This document shows, piece after piece, positions 5,765-5,954 of a stretch of 5,954 nucleotides of DNA. How positions within the stretch are numbered: the stretch's first letter is position 1; each line of letters starts with the position of its first letter. The DNA lies in the NCBI GenBank assembly GCA_023146675.1, contig JAGLBQ010000053.1, forward strand, positions 1 through 5,954. Reading direction: 5' to 3'. The notes beneath the pieces are model-generated. The model ran no database searches and was not told the origin of the DNA. It worked only from the letters and a program-made list of their open reading frames with translations. Source of the stretch: Cocleimonas sp. (GTDB lineage Bacteria; Pseudomonadota; Gammaproteobacteria; Thiotrichales; Thiotrichaceae). The position numbers and the translations under genes were made by a program.

Positions 5765-5848
5765 GATTTTCATGTTAGTTATTCGCCCTACTAAGCTGTT
5801 GACGCAGCGAAGCAGGACTTCATTCATCAATCAAACAAGGATTGACAA

Positions 5849-5954
5849 ATGCGTTATCAAGTATATCTATTGCGTCTGTATCGCGCACTCACAATTTATC
5901 GTTTCAGTCACGATAAAACAAACCCACCGACGGTCTACCCACTTCACGTACCCC
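5849..5954 (+). CDS. Possible start of an unidentified gene, cut by the window edge
   Basis: ATG at 5849 has AAGGA (5837-5841) 7 bases upstream, the best ribosome site in this end, and the frame stays open for 35 codons to the edge. The visible N-terminus is rich in Tyr and Arg (MRYQVYLLRLYRALTIYR) and I do not recognise it. A competing frame from the ATG at 5772 (AGGA 5 bases upstream) is also open to the edge; it would read MLVIRPTKLLTQRSRTSF and continue with a Cys-rich stretch that looks less natural. A perfect 8-bp inverted repeat TTTATCGT/ACGATAAA (5895-5902, 5910-5917) falls inside. Confidence 0.3.
   Translation, partial: MRYQVYLLRLYRALTIYRFSHDKTNPPTVYPLHVP

Overview
The window is AT-rich (roughly 40% GC by eye) bacterial chromosome. 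Protein style points to a gammaproteobacterium with a flexible respiratory chain: a complex I type M subunit, c-type cytochromes, a heme d1 type protein and Crp/Fnr-type boxes. Two degenerate intergenic hairpin repeats ending in ACGAG recall the dispersed hairpins common in sulfur-oxidising gammaproteobacteria such as the Beggiatoa/Thiothrix group. That placement is an inference.

Layout: (1) bases 1-669 hold the 3' end of a NuoM-like proton-translocating membrane subunit on the + strand. No nuoN follows; the next gene is convergent. (2) Bases 756-2683 on the - strand hold a secreted cytochrome c/heme d1 propeller protein of the NirN type (2309-756) and, upstream of it, a small two-helix membrane protein (2683-2378). 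(3) Divergent from these, 2801-3610 (+) encodes a periplasmic triheme cytochrome with cytochrome c'-like repeats. (4) A large inverted repeat separates it from a convergent thermonuclease-type lipoprotein (4232-3693, -). (5) A 506-base spacer (4233-4738) holds two hairpin repeats and a short open frame that may be a gene relic. (6) A secreted SGNH/sialate O-acetylesterase-like hydrolase lies at 5509-4739 (-), with a GTG start. (7) The right end (5549-5954) has a good sigma-70 type promoter, a six-codon mini-ORF and what may be the start of a gene running off the window.

The most informative signal is regulatory. A perfect FNR-type box (TTGATGGCTATCAA, 2729-2742) sits exactly 29.5 bp from a TATAGT -10 element in front of the triheme cytochrome. 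A one-mismatch box (TTGACTCGAATCAA on the - strand, 2358-2345) sits at the same distance from a -10-like hexamer in front of the NirN-like gene. This is the geometry of class II FNR/DNR activation. It predicts that the heme d1 type protein and the triheme cytochrome are induced together under low oxygen or nitrogen-oxide respiration. It also fixes the cytochrome start at 2801 and predicts an almost leaderless mRNA for the NirN-like gene. No nirS or other heme d1 biosynthesis gene is visible here, so this looks like an orphan module whose partner cytochrome is not the usual one.
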